Shown piece by piece: positions 9,343 through 21,110 of a stretch of 64,000 nt of DNA. The stretch is from positions 53,878,025 through 53,942,024 of the forward strand of contig NC_079205.1 in the NCBI RefSeq assembly GCF_026745355.1, read 5' to 3'. The position numbers were made by a program, and so were the translations under genes. The stretch is from Beta vulgaris subsp. vulgaris (Eukaryota > Streptophyta > Magnoliopsida > Caryophyllales > Amaranthaceae). How positions within the stretch are numbered: the stretch's first letter is position 1; every line of letters starts with the position of its first letter. A model generated the notes under the pieces. That model was not told where the DNA came from. It ran no database searches and worked only from the letters and a program-made list of their open reading frames with translations.

Positions 9343-12058
9343 ATGGAGTTAAGCATGAAACAGACTGCTCTCATGACTTCATTCTTTGGCATATGCTCCT
9401 TTTTATGCGGCGTTGTTGCTGAAAACAAGAAGGTATATCTGTTTTATAGTACTTCACTACTCATTGTTGTCTGGCTTTGATATGTTTCGGATCATATGTT
9501 ATGTTCCCTCAATTGTACCTGCCTTAACTTTAAATTGCGGGCGTTTTATTTTTGTACTGAGAGTCTCTCGTTTATGAAGCCTGCAGCGGGAACACCAATA
9601 CCTGGGAAGGGTATGGTGATCTGCAAATATCCATCTGATCCTACAGTGATTCTGGGATATATATCTTTTGCCGCTCTGATAATAACGACTGTTGTTGGAT
9701 ACATGTCAGTATTTTATCCCTACAACAAGAGGAGTATACCATCTGGCGCCCTGTTTCGTAGCAAAACCATGCTTGTCTTTTTCAACATTGCTTGGTAGGT
9801 TTTCTTCTCCCACTTCGTTGAATTATTTATACTGTTTTAATTTCTGTGCTTAAAAGGATCATGAGTTTTGGTGTTGTGCACTTTAAAATTCTTCTATATT
9901 CCCAACTTGTTGATGCAAGTAATGCGTTCCCTTGCACAGATTACTTATTGCAATGAAGATGCTGACTTGTTGATTGCTGTTTAACAGCTCTTGTACATGT
10001 TAGCAGCTAAATATTTGAACCATAGGAGAAGTATATTAGTCGCAGTCGGTAGTATTTAGGAACATGGAATTCATTTGGATAATGGAACTCAATTCTGGAA
10101 TGTGAAATCTCATATTTTCAATTTAATATTGGATGTTTGGGACACACTAAACTTATATACTGAAAATTTCAAATAAACAAGAGCTTGTGAATTTAAAAGA
10201 GTAGGAGTTAGAATTAGGATTAGAGATAGAGACATAGAGTTACAGAAATAGGAATACCTATATAGCATCACGGCTCAAGGCAGCAGCATGGAGTTGGCGG
10301 ATTGAGCACAATGACTTTTTATGAGGAAGGAGGATGAAAGAAGAGGGAGATGGGGATTCAGAAATATGGAACTGAAGCAGAAATTGAAATTCTGTCTAAC
10401 TGGGAGCGAATCTGAAATGAGAACTACTTGAGCCTTTTTTCGATGGTCAGGACTTAAGCAAAATCGAAATCCTGTAGCATTCCGAACAAACGTATTCTGG
10501 TTAATTACAAAATTGAAATCGGTTTCTCATTCCCAACCACAGCATCCTATTACTGATGAATTTCTCTATTAGTATATCCACGAACTCTACTTATTGATTG
10601 CCAATTTGCCACTTCAGATCCTGATCAGGAATAGATCTTTTTTGTCAAGGGAATAAACAATATACTATGCCTTTTTGAGTTCCTTAGAAGCAAAAGATGT
10701 TTAATATCTATATTAAGACACAAAAGCTGAAGTTGACTTCACATATGTGATCAGCTGCATTTGAACTAATCTGACACAGAGAAGCCTCTTGAGCCTTGAC
10801 TGATCATATCAACCAGAAGTTGAGAGGCTATCAGTTTGGTGTTCAACTTGAGCAACGAGCCTTTTTGTTTCACAAGCAGAGAGCCTTTGCCTTTGTGTGT
10901 GGGCGAGGACATCCTTTACCAAGAACGTATATTAGTGTTCCATCTTTACCAAAAAAAAAAAACATGTTACGAGCTCTTGGAAAGCCCCTTGCAATTTTGT
11001 TTTTATTTTATCAAATTCAATACCTGCACTTTTTTATTAGTTTGATTGAGGATAGAGCTAGATCGTCATTCTGTTTTAGCCTCACAAATTTGTCTTCTGG
11101 GTCGTTGTTTTGATTCCTATTCTGCAAGTGTTTTAAGGCTAAGGTGTTCACTTAATCTTGTTCCTCTAAAATCTAAATATACAATAATTCCTCACCTATT
11201 CATGTACACTACTAGATCATAGTTATAGTGATTAGATCACTTTCCCCTTCTTTGAGCTTCATCATATAGCTGGCAGTTTTTCAACACTCCAACACGTATG
11301 GACACTTCAACAATTCATTTTGAGTCAAAAATCACGAAATTTTGTCAAAAAAATAAAAGCCAAGTTAGACACTCGGGACGCATATATGTGTCCAACACGA
11401 GTACTTGAGTCGAGTAACATAGCAGAAAACCACCTCAACTGGAATCTGCATTATAGAATTCAGGTTAACACCTGATGGAAAGCCACCTCACAAGTCACAA
11501 TATTTAAACAAGAGATTCTCGTGTCTCTCTCTTGTTGCATTCGAAATGTTTTGTTGAGCTTGCCTTTAGCACTATAGAAGTATGCTAACTGGAGTTTTAG
11601 TTAGTGAGTACTGTTTTCCCCTGCATGGATTACCAAGAGTAATGACAACTTAATCCTAAATAAAGTTATTAGTTGACAGCAAATATATGCTATTTATTTA
11701 TTGGCGTATAAGACATAACATTGGTTTATTTTGGTTTATAAATAGGGCAACCGCTGGTTTAGCTGCTGCATTGCTCCTATGGCCAACAATCACTGAGCAG
11801 TTCCATCTAAGTCGTACCGTACATCAGAACCCAGACTATGCCTGCCCCACAGCTAAGACCGGGGTCCTCGGAGGTGGTGCTTTCTTGTCCCTCGACTCAT
11901 GCCTCTTTTGGTTGATTTGCCTCATGCTGGCTAACAATGCGCGAAGTGATTACTTTGAGGAGGTTGAAGAATCCCAAAAAGGGGAACGAACCCAAGTTAT
12001 TAATGTTGACTACAATCCTCTTGGTTCAGAGGCCATGAAGCATGCTAGCGTTGCATAA
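9343..12058 (+). CDS. DUF1218 family four-pass membrane protein
   Basis: Three coding exons, 9343-9432, 9580-9794 and 11746-12058, splice into a 205-aa ORF with all joins in frame; donors are GT and acceptors AG. Hydrophobic segments lie at about residues 9-27, 52-75, 93-114 and 142-164. The Asn-Lys-Lys loop after the first, the CKYPSDP stretch before the second, LLWPTITEQ after the third and the ACPTAKTG loop before the fourth match plant DUF1218 proteins as I recall them (Arabidopsis At5g17210 type). Some family members affect lignin deposition or vascular patterning; the molecular role is unknown, and a secretory or plasma-membrane location is inference. Exon 1 encodes only the first 30 residues. 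Intron 2 is about 1.95 kb and contains no second gene. The acidic tail DYFEEVEE is cytosolic if the first segment behaves as a signal anchor. The gene looks intact. Confidence 0.82.
9795..11745 (+). other. Large intron of the DUF1218 gene
   Basis: A donor GTAGGT at 9795 and an acceptor AATAG ending at 11745 bound a 1.95-kb intron. It contains AT-rich and moderately mixed sequence, including ORFs at 10796-11113 that resemble nothing I recognise. No complete transposon with clear ends was found in it. Confidence 0.6.
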
Positions 12059-12283
12059 TAAAAATGTCTTTGAAGCTGAATTATCTTGGGTTTAAAATAA
12101 TTTAGCTGAATTCTAAATTCTAAGACCATTAAATAAAATGATGTTGCAATATGATAAACACATTAATGGATTTCAAATGTATATAGGTTCGCATGATATA
12201 TCTCCCTCTTCCACAGTATTTGAATTCTTCTTTAAGTTTCTGAAAAATTTGTTGATTGTTATCTGATGCGCATACTTTCATAT

Positions 12284-12935
12284 TGTTGAGTATTAGATTA
12301 CGCAAACTAACTAATTACTTGTAATTACCACTAATCAACAATCAAATGAAAAGTAATGAAACTTAGAATAAATGAGAAAGCAATGAAAAACACACCGAGT
12401 AACGTGGGAAAACCCGAGCACCGGGAGAAAACCCACTAAGTAAGCACCTTTGATCAATAAAGAAATGGATAAACAATACAAGCATTATGGAAGATTTAAT
12501 GCTATTGTCTCTCTCCTATTTCACTAAATCCTAGGTTGATCTCTCTTTAGGTGGATGAGTGCCTAAAACATAAAAGAGGGGTTTATATACTTTTACAGGG
12601 TCAATAAAAATCAAGGGCCGAGATTAAAGCAGAAATTCGTAAAAAATCACGTCAGATCTGGGTTGCCCGGGCAGACGAAGTGGGCCCGAAGAATCGTCCG
12701 CCAGAGCCCGAGAGCCGCTCGCCCGGGCGAAGAGCCCCTGTCACATTTTTCCCAAAGGGACAGAACAACATCTGCCCGCCCGAGCTAGGCACAGCCCACC
12801 CGAGCCTATGCTGGCGCGATCGAGCAGCTGGGTTTGAGAGGATTCCTTGCTTTCGCTTTTAGGCCGTGCTGTTGGGCCGTGGCTTCGAAGCAACAAGATG
12901 AGCATTGTTTGCTCAATCTCCACAAGAGCCCAACA
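12284..12935 (-). repeat. 3' LTR of the first copia element
   Basis: This 652-bp LTR starts TGTTGAG and ends CCCAACA on the plus strand. It matches the other copy through CAAACTAACTAATTACTTG, ACACACCGAGTAACGTGGG and the GC-rich block with GCCCGGGC motifs to GAGCCCAACA. Its inner edge abuts the polypurine tract. Confidence 0.85.
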
Positions 12936-13057
12936 ATCTCCCACTTGGAGATGTGGGCAAACAAGGTTTCAAAACTACCAGTATTAAACTCCCATGAAAC
13001 ACCATATACAAACCCAAAAAAGAAATCATCATCCAAACTCATTATCACCAAAGATCC

Positions 13058-13393
13058 TTACTCCCCTCCATCTAGAAATGGAACCACCTTAGTGAGCATG
13101 TCCGCTGGATTCTTTGAACCGGCTATCTTCCTCGAAACCAAGACACCATCATCCACCAAACTTCTAGTGAAGTGGTAGTGTCTCTTTATGTGCTTGGTTC
13201 GGTAGTGAAACATAGGATTTTTAGCCAATTGAACCGCACTTTGACTATCATTATGCAACACACATTGTTGTTGTTTCATGTCCATTTCATCAAGGAAAAT
13301 TTTCAACCATTCCATCTCCTTTCCCGCCTCCGACATAGCCACATACTCGGACTTCGTAGTAAACAGAGAGATACACTTTTGGAGCTTGGACAT
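13058..13393 (-). pseudogene. Copia RNase H fragment
   Basis: A 111-aa open stretch matches the C-terminal RNase H region of copia polyproteins: TTKSEYVAMSEAGKEMEW, then VLHNDSQSAVQLAKNP, then TKHIKRHYHFTR and an ADMLTK end. The catalytic-type residues E and D are visible. It is out of frame with the upstream reverse transcriptase, so it is a remnant of the decayed polyprotein. Confidence 0.85.
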
Positions 13394-13695
13394 CTAACTA
13401 ATGGTCGTATCAATAATAGTGAAAACATACCCCGAAGTGCTCTTGCTTGAATAAACACATCCTCCAAAATCGGCATCAACAAACCCTTCCAAGATAACCC
13501 CTTTTCTCCCAAAGCAAAGAGACATAGAAGACGTACCTTGTAGGTACCTCATGAGCCATTTCACGGCTTCTCAATGTTGCTCACCAGGATTTTCCATGAA
13601 CCTACTCACAACTCCCACCGCATGAGAGATGTCGGGACTTGTGCACACCATAGCATACATTATGCTACCAACGACCGAAGCATAAGAAACAATGG

Positions 13696-14615
13696 TCATT
13701 TGCTCCTTTCTTCATCCGTTTTGGGAGAATCCTCCTTTGATAACTTGAGTTCAATAGAAAGTGGAGAACTTCGAGGCTTTGCATCAACCATGTTGAACTT
13801 CTTTAGCACCTTCTTGACATACTCCTCTTGAGATAACCTCAACAAACCCGCCGATTTATCTCTCAAGATTCTCATGCCAAGTATTTGCTTCGCCCCACCC
13901 AAGTCCTTCATCTCAAATTTCTTTGACAAATTCTCTTTCAACTTGTTCACAAGATCCATACTAGAACCCGCAATAAGCATATCATCAACATAGATAATAT
14001 AAGCAAATAGATACAATCATTTACGTACCTTTGAAAGTAGCAACAACGGTCTCCATCCGATCTCACAAAATTGTTTTCTAGCATGAACATGTCAAACTTC
14101 TTGTACCATTGTCTTGGAGCTTGCTTCAACCCATATAAGCTCCTCATGAGCTTGCACACCAAGTTCTCTTTACCCGAAACTTGAAACCCTTCCGGTTGCT
14201 TCATGTAGAGATCCTCTTCTAAATCCCCATGTAAAGACGCGGTTTTCACATCCATTTGCTCAAGAAAAAGGTTTTCGGAAGCCATTATTGCCAACAAGAT
14301 TCTAATAGTGGTGAGCTTCACAATCGGGGCGAAAATCTCTTGATAGTCAACCCCTTCTTTTTGTGAAAACCCTTTCACCACAAGCCTTGCCTTGAAGCGG
14401 ATTATGCCATCCAGTTCATCCTTCTTACGAAAGATCCACTTGTTCAATAGTGCTCTCTTTCCCTTGGGTAGTTCACAGAACAACCAAGGCTTGTTCTTCA
14501 CCAATGAGTCCATCTCATCTTTCATGGCTTGCTCCCACTTAGATGCTTCACTAGACTTCATTGCTTCACCATAGTATTTCGGTTCACCCGCATCGGTTAA
14601 CAAGAAATAATGCAA
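13696..14615 (-). pseudogene. Copia reverse transcriptase remnant
   Basis: Two overlapping minus-strand frames (13947-14615, then 13696-14016) together cover the copia reverse transcriptase. Visible are NKWIFRKKDELDG, RLVVKGFSQKEGVDYQEIF, QMDVKTASLHGDLEEDLYM, SLYGLKQAPRQWYKKFD and the active-site box YVDDMLIAG. A frameshift near 14010 separates the thumb-proximal part from the YVDD box, so no functional enzyme is made. Confidence 0.9.
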
Positions 14616-14794
14616 ATATGCAATGAGAGAGAGTATCGATTCGGTGGCTTGATAGACCTTGAAGATCTCCTCATTTGAGGAGTGAAGCTAGCTTGTGGAG
14701 TGTTTGGTTCACTATGAACCTCATCATCCATGTCATCAAGAGGATCATCCTCCAAATCAATAAATTCATCAACGTTGGGAGCTTGAACATCTTG

Positions 14795-15718
14795 TTAAGG
14801 AGCTTGAACATCATCAACCTCAACTATTTCTCGCTCCTCTCCAATCCACCTTCTCTCAATTGAATCTCCACCAAGGTTATCCTTATACAAGGATTTCTCA
14901 TCAAAGGTCACATCACAATGCCTTATCACCACACGTTTCTTAAGATCCCAAATACAATACCCATATTTTTCACAGCCATATCCTAAGAAATAGCAATTGA
15001 TGGTCTTTAGGTCAAGATTATCACGCTTTTCGGATTGAACATAGACAACACAACCAAAAGTTCTCAAGTGTGAAAGACATACCTCTTTATCACTCCAAAC
15101 TTCTTCCGGAATCTTGAACTCCAAGGGAACACTAGGTCACCGATTGATCAAGTATGTTGCGGTGCTCACAGCATCGGCCCAAAAGTACTTGGGAAGACCT
15201 ACATGGATTCTCATGCTCCTTGCCCTCTCAAGTAGTGTTCTATTCATTCTCTCCGCTATCCCGTTTTGGCGAGGTTTCCCCGGAATTGTCCTCACCAAAA
15301 CAATGCCATGCTCTTGACAAAGCTTCTTGTAAGCTTCCAACTCATACTCACCTCCATTATCGGACTTGATACTCTTTATCTTCTTTCCGGATTGATTTTC
15401 AACTTCCGCCTTCCAAACCTTGAAGGTTTCATACACCTCGGACTTGTGCTTCATGAAGCAAGTCCATACTTTCCGGCTAAAGTCATCCATGAAGGTCACA
15501 AAATACCGTGAGCCACCAAGGGCATTGATGGGGGAATGTCCCCATACATATGTGTGCACTAGCTCTAGCTTCTCATCTTTCAAAGACTTCTTGGTTTTTG
15601 TGAAGGACACTTTCTTTTGCTTCACAGAGACACAACTCTCACAAAATTCCATGTCGATTGATTTCAAATTCGACAACTTACCCCTTGAAGCTAGAATCTT
15701 TATCCCATTCTGACTCAT
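14795..15718 (-). pseudogene. Copia integrase remnant
   Basis: Minus-strand frames 15137-15718 and 14795-15124 cover an integrase. The DDE residues are still readable in TFMDDFSRKVW, IKSDNGGEYE and RQNGIAERMNRTLLE. The second frame holds the copia C-terminal region (HLRTFGCVVYVQ, CYFLGYG). A break near 15125-15135 and decay of the zinc-binding HHCC region (about 15640-15760) disable it. Confidence 0.88.
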
Positions 15719-16060
15719 GCCGAAGCCTAGTATGCCATATCTTACTTGGTGTCACCTTTCGTGGTTGTAGCAATCACGCTCTTACACCCTATGGTAGTGT
15801 AAAGTGTGCCGGTTTTAGAGCCACGAGCCACCACCATGGCTCCCTTTGGTTACTTTCCAAACACCGTCACCAAACATGATTTTATAACCACAAGAGTCCA
15901 ATTGACCCACCGAAATCAAATTCTTTCTCAACTTAGGTATAAACCTAACATCTTAAAGTTTCCATAGGCTCCCACTTGAAGTCTTGATCATAATTTTTCT
16001 TTTTTCCATGATATCCAAAGTTTCATCATCGGCTAGATAAACCTTCCCCAACTTCCCACC

Positions 16061-17202
16061 TAGGGATGGCAGTGGATCCTGGACCCGGCCCGGATCCGTG
16101 GACCCGAATCCGTTTTTCCGGGTCTGGATCCTAAAATTATGGACCCGTTGGATCCGGGTCGGATCCGGGTCCACTTGTCAGATCACGGATCCGGGTCCGG
16201 ATCTGTGCAATAAACCCGGATCCGCAGATCCGTTTTAAAAAAAGCCTTGCTAAATTTCAGGTACAAAAAACCCTAAGCACTAAAACCCACCCCCTACCTC
16301 TTATGCGCAGACCCCAAGTCCCCAACCCCCTATCCCTTATCCGCCCCTTCTCTCTCTCTCTCCTCTCTACATCTCTCTCCATCCTCATCCTCTCTCTCTA
16401 CCTCTCTCCTCATCCTCTCTCTCTCTAATACTGCGTTTCTCTCTCTCACACAATTTCTCCTTAATCAGCCGCCACCAACAACCGCCACCCATATATAGCC
16501 GCCACCAACAACCGCCACCCACGTACAGCCGCCAACAACAACCATCCAGGTATGCGACCACTTGCCTGGAAAAGCAAATAAACGCGAAGGAGTTCCCAAC
16601 CCTTCTCTCTCATCAACCTAATGGAATTGACTGATTTTTCGTTTGATTTATTTTTTATTTTCATATATATTTTCGTTCTCTTGTATTTTCATAACAATTT
16701 ATTTTTTGGTTGATTTTCGTTTAGATTTAGTCATTATGTAATTTATTTCAATTTTAGGGTTTATGTTTCAATTTTCGTTTATCAGTGGATTTTCGTTTAA
16801 TTTTTTGGTTCATTTTTCGTTTATTTGTTGATGTTTCGGTTTATGTTGATATTTGTTTTGATTTTGCTGCTGTTTTGGTTTTGTTTTGATTTTGTTGTTC
16901 TTTCCATTTAGTTGCTGCAATTGTGAAGCATAATTTGAAATAATTTATTGATTGTAAGTGTGGTACTATTTGTGTGAATTTATTCATTTCGAATTTGTGA
17001 TAAAGTTGGTAAATTGTTAAAAACCAAGTAGAATAGTAGGGACCCGTTTTGGACCCGGTTCCGTAGGATCCGTCGGATCTGGATCTGGGTCCAACATTTT
17101 CAGACCCGCTGGATCCGGGTCGGATCTGGATCCAGCGTCTTGAAACGGATCTGGATCGGGTCCACCTGGACCCGGTCCAGATCCGACCCGTTGCCATCCC
17201 TA
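16061..17202. mobile_element. Non-autonomous hAT element inserted in the copia element
   Basis: The 1142-bp insert begins TAGGGATGGCA and ends TGCCATCCCTA, inverted repeats that fit the hAT consensus start. It is flanked by a perfect 8-bp duplication TTCCCACC at 16053-16060 and 17203-17210, the hAT target size. Both subterminal regions carry many GGATCC, GGGTCC and GGATCTG repeats in both orientations. The middle has CT-rich tracts, a short tandem repeat of CCGCCACCAACAACCGCC-like units (16470-16550) and AT-rich sequence. It has no transposase. It interrupts the copia protease/pre-integrase region and is therefore younger than that element. Confidence 0.92.
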
Positions 17203-17743
17203 TTCCCACCCTTAAAGTTGTGAAATAGCTCCTTGTATGGAGAGGAATGAAATGAAGCTCCCGAATCAAAGATCCAAGAAGACATCAAAATCAATGCCCT
17301 CACTTTATCTTCAAACTTGATACCAACCGAAGACAATTGGCTAATGATCGAATTGAACTCATTTACGTGTTCGGCGGCCGAATTTCCATCAACCATCTCA
17401 AGATTAAACAACCGACGCATCAAATACACGTTGTTAATTGCCGAGTGCTTCTCATACATATTTGATAGAGTTTGCATCAACTCTGCCGTTGTTTTCATCT
17501 CCTTGACATTGAAAGCCACACTTCGGGCCAATGTCATTCCCACCACACCAAGAGCTTGTCGGTCAAGCACTTTCCATTCTCCTCCTTCATACCACTTGGC
17601 CTCTTGCCTTCAAGTGGTAGGAAGAGATTCTTTTGGTACATATAGTCCTCTATTTGCATCTTCCAAAAGCCAAAGTCCTTCCCATCAAATTTGTCAAGTC
17701 TCACCTTTCCATCCTCCATTGTTGAATAACAACCCAAGTTCAA
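17100..17743 (-). pseudogene. Copia gag and protease remnant
   Basis: On the minus strand the reading starts at about 17719 with MEDGKVRLDKFDGKDF, the usual copia gag start, then GFWKMQIEDYMYQKNL. A frameshift near 17550 moves it into a second frame with the UBN2-like gag helices (YEKHSAINNVYLMRRLFNLE, VNEFNSIISQLSSVGI). That frame runs directly from DKVRALILMSSW into IFDSGASFHS, the aspartic protease active site. The CCHC zinc knuckle and gag C-terminus normally between them are missing, so an internal deletion joined gag to protease. The last residues before 17203 are read into the hAT insertion. Confidence 0.85.
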
Positions 17744-17849
17744 AATATCACAACTTTATATCCATAAAGCAAAAAACTTTGAACTCCAATAAACAAATAA
17801 CTAGTTTTGCATACAAATACTTTTCCCAAGGTAAATCTTAGCTCAATAC

Positions 17850-19632
17850 AAGTATTAAATTAAGCAAACTAACTAATTACTTGTAATTACCACTAATCAA
17901 CAATCAAATGAAAAGTAATGAAACTTAGAAAAAATGAGAAACTAATGAAAAACACACCGAGTAACGTGGGAAAACCCGAGCACCGGGAGAAAAAAACCCA
18001 CCAAGTAAGCACCTTTGATTAATGAAGAAAATGGATGAACAATACAAGCATTAATGGAAGATTTAATGCTATTTTCTCTCTCTTATTTCACTAAATCCTA
18101 GGTTGATCTCTCTTTATGTGGATGAGTTGGCAATCAGGTCGGGTTGGGTCAGGTTCGTGTTCAGGTCACCTATAATCGGGTTGACTACCACCTGACCTGA
18201 ACCCGACCTGTTTATATAATCGGGTCAAAAACAAGAACCCTAACCTGATCTGCAACTAATCGGGTCGACCCTAACCCGACCTGCTTGACCTGATTTTTTC
18301 TAACGTACTTTTTAGCGGTCTAACCTGAACTGCTATACTTGTTATTTTTTCAGTTTGACCCGAACCCATTAACCCATATAACCTGATTTTAGGCTTTTCT
18401 GCTCTTTAAAAAAATCAAACAAAAAATATTGTTGCTCTTTTAGAAGATTATTATACAAAAGATAAACAAGTATCTTTAGAAAAAAAATGGCAGAACTTGA
18501 AAAATATAAAAGCAGAACTTGAACAAAAATACATAATATTAATACCAGGGCCTGTAGGCATAGAATTTACAGAGAAAAAAACAAAATAAAAATGAAAGCT
18601 TAAGTTAAAAAATACAGAAAATTCAATATAGAACTTACTACTTCTAGATTACTTCTTGCAAAATACATACAATCAAAAGAAAGTAAAAGAGTAGTATACA
18701 AGAATGAACACATCAACACACACAAACACTCATACAAAGAAATTTAAACGAAAAAAAGAGAGGAGAATTGATATGGTCGATTGAAGCAAACGAAACAAGT
18801 GAAGCTTCTTGAAGAGCAATCGTCTGAAGCGTAACAAGATGTAATCCGAAGAGGAGAGAGTAGATAGAGATACCGAGTTGCGAGAATTAGCGCAGGAGAG
18901 AGAGATTGAACAATTAGGTTAGGTCATAAGAAGGAGAGGAGGGGCTGAGAATGAGAGGAATGAAGAGGAGAGAGAAAGATTGAGAGAGTGACTTAGGGGT
19001 GTTTGATGTTAGCTACGTTAGGTTATTTTTCAAGAAATATGAGTAAGAAGATTTGGGCTGGTCAGATGAGGCCCAATTCTAGCATTTAAAGTTTGACCCA
19101 TTAAAAAATTCAGGTTAGACGGGTCAATTTCAGGTTGAAAATTTCGACCTTAACCTAACCCATCTATTTTTCAGGTCGGGTTCGTGTCGACCCATTTAAC
19201 TACTCGGGTTGAAAAACTCAACCCAACCCGCTATTTTCAGGTCGGGTTCGGGTCGGGTTATCAGGTTGGGTCAGCTTTTGCCAGGCCTAGTTATATACTT
19301 TTAGGGGTCAATACAAATCAAGGGCCGAGATTAAAGCACAAATTCGTAAAAAAATCCCGCCCGGGAGGGCAGGCCCGAAGAATCGCCCTCCCGGCCCAAG
19401 AACCTCCCGTCCGGGCGAAGAGCCCCTGCCACATTCTCGCCAAAGGGACAAAACAACATCTGGCAGCCCGAGCTAGGCACAACCCTCCCAGGCTGAGCAG
19501 TAGCTCGCTCGGTGCAGGGTCTTCCACAAGGTTCCTTGCTTTCGCATTTGGGCCGTGCTGCTGTGCTGCTGGGCCGTGGCTTCGAAGCAACAAGATGACC
19601 ATTCTTTGCTCAATTTCCACAAAAGCCCAACA
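17850..19632 (-). repeat. 5' LTR of the first copia element, enlarged by an insertion
   Basis: The sequence matches the 12284-12935 LTR from CAAACTAACTAATTACTTG to GATGAGT (about 18127), then resumes at about 19285 with TTATATACTTTTAGGGGTC and continues to AAGCCCAACA at 19632. Between these lies the extra sequence annotated separately. The inner edge near 17850 is blurred; a degenerate TGTATTGAGCT on the minus strand may be the remains of the tRNA primer site. Confidence 0.8.
18128..19284. mobile_element. hAT-like element inside the copia LTR
   Basis: This about 1157-bp insert is absent from the partner LTR. It begins TGGCAATCAGGTCGGG and its right end has the reverse complement TGGCAAAAGCTGACCC. 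Both ends are packed with AACCCGACCTG, GGGTCGGG and GGTTCAGGT motifs. The architecture copies the 16061-17202 hAT element with a different subterminal word. An 8-bp target duplication is not clear, so superfamily assignment rests on the GGCAA end and layout. There is no coding sequence. Confidence 0.65.
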
Positions 19633-19879
19633 CATGTCTCCTAGATGCGTGTCTAAGTGTATAACAAGTCTACCAGATTTTTATCTCTTCTTATAGGAAA
19701 TGTTTCAATACAAGAGTCAAATTATGGCCATTAATTCTCACTTTATTTAAGGGAAAAAGTAATTCATTGGTCATATGGTATTGAATGCATGTCAATGTAT
19801 ATCATCATAAATTGTAACCTCGGCTTTCCACAATTTATGATTACGTAATTAAAAAAATTAATAGTTAAACCAATTAAAG

Positions 19880-20470
19880 TGGACCTCCCTTGATAAACCA
19901 ATTAAAGTGGAATGTTAATGCTTCATTTGCACCCCAAATCCTTGTTTTTTCTATTGGAGGTATTCTCTAGGATAGCTATGTGGGGTTTTATGTGCATTTT
20001 CTCATCTCCCATTCATCGCATGGAAATTAATAGTGCCGAGGTGTTTGCAGTTCTTCGTATTGTTAAAATTTCAATTTCAGATTTACGGTTGTGCAACATG
20101 ACTATTATTATCGAGTCGAATTTGGCAAATGTTGTCAACTGGTGTACTAGTGATAATAGTGGTGGCCCATGGAATCTGAACTTCCTACTAAATTTCATCC
20201 GAAGCTCCCTCAAGAATGGGCGCACTCCTCCATTATTCATAGGGGTCGAAGTTCGAATTCAGTTGCGGACTCTATTGCAAAACAAGGCTTATCTAGGCAA
20301 AATGATTTTGTGGCCTGGCTCTAACATAGTCTTGCAAGTCTCCAGACCCTCTTGAGTGCAGTGGCTTGTATTTTAGTCTTTCTCTAAAAACCTTTGACTA
20401 ATCTGGTTTTGTTTGATTCTAAGACTATGTAATCCTCCAGCCAAGCTTCTTGGCACTCTTAATAAAAATG
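19880..20470 (+). pseudogene. LINE-type RNase H / 3' end remnant
   Basis: An open stretch from 19912 resembles the plant RVT_3 type RNase H found at the end of LINE polyproteins and in related host proteins: INSAEVFAVLR, then IIIESNLANVVNW, then PWNLNFLLNFIRSSLK. A frameshift near 20240 is followed in another frame by SVADSIAKQG, the usual ADxLAKxG tail. Length is about 140 residues, partial. Downstream sequence ending AATAAAAATGAGCC is consistent with a LINE 3' end. No reverse transcriptase is nearby, so it is a truncated copy. Confidence 0.65.
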
Positions 20471-20575
20471 AGCCCAATTATCAAAAAAAAGTTAATAATT
20501 GCATTGAAAATAGTGAAGAAACAATTAAGAGTGTGCTTGCTTCACCAAATGATGAAGTATTTACAAAGGATATTC

Positions 20576-20831
20576 TAGAGGTGGTCATGGGTCGGGCCTA
20601 AAAAATTGCCCATTGCTCGGGTCGGGCCGGGCTAAAATTTTATGCCCAAAAGCCCGCTATTTCGGGCCAAATGAGCGGGCTTTTCGGGGGAAAATCAGGA
20701 CGGGCCAAAAAATAGAGTAAAAAGTCATTTTTGACTTGCCCAGAGTATAAAAAAATTCGATCCGGCTCGACAGCGTGCCAAAAAATTCTGCCCAAAACCG
20801 GGCCGGACCGAACCAAAATGATTAGCTCTAC
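20576..20831. mobile_element. Small hAT-type element
   Basis: About 256 bp running from TAGAGGTGGTCATGGGTCGG to ATGATTAGCTCTAC. A direct repeat GGATATTC at 20568-20575 and 20832-20839 fits an 8-bp hAT duplication. The inside is rich in CGGGCCGGGC and GCCCG motifs in both orientations. Non-coding. Confidence 0.75.
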
Positions 20832-21110
20832 GGATATTCATACTATCATACCAATCAAAAAAGTGTAAAATTAAAATAATTATGGTCTACCTTGACCTCT
20901 CATAATATTCACCCAAAAAGAATAATGGAGCATCATGATTCATGGCATGATTGTTAACAAGATCAAAGATTCGTGACTTCTGAATGATCCATCCAAATTA
21001 GTTGAAACTTATGGATTGATGGAATATTGATCACCTTAAAAGATAAAGTCTTGCTAAGCATAGGAGAGGTAAACACTTTATTCATATATCCAGTAGATAA
21101 ATGTTCTATT

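Larger units (their letters stand above)
12284..19632 (-). mobile_element. Decayed Ty1/copia retrotransposon with nested hAT-like insertions
   Basis: The element is read on the minus strand: gag lies at high coordinates and RNase H at low ones. LTRs are at 12284-12935 and about 17850-19632, the latter enlarged by an insertion. Near-duplications CATAT (12279-12283) and CATGT (19633-19637) flank it, 4 of 5 identical, consistent with a 5-bp target duplication. Domain order on the minus strand is gag, protease, integrase, reverse transcriptase, RNase H, the copia order. A purine-rich tract (AAGTGGGAGAT on the minus strand, at about 12936-12946) abuts the 3' LTR. The coding region carries frameshifts, stops, an internal gag-to-protease deletion and a 1.1-kb hAT insertion, so it is inactive. 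The similarity to TNT1-94/Tork-like polyproteins is from recall. Confidence 0.88.

Noticed and set aside
10796..11113. ORF of 105 codons in the DUF1218 intron
   Set aside because: It lies wholly inside an intron, has biased composition and no recognisable domain.
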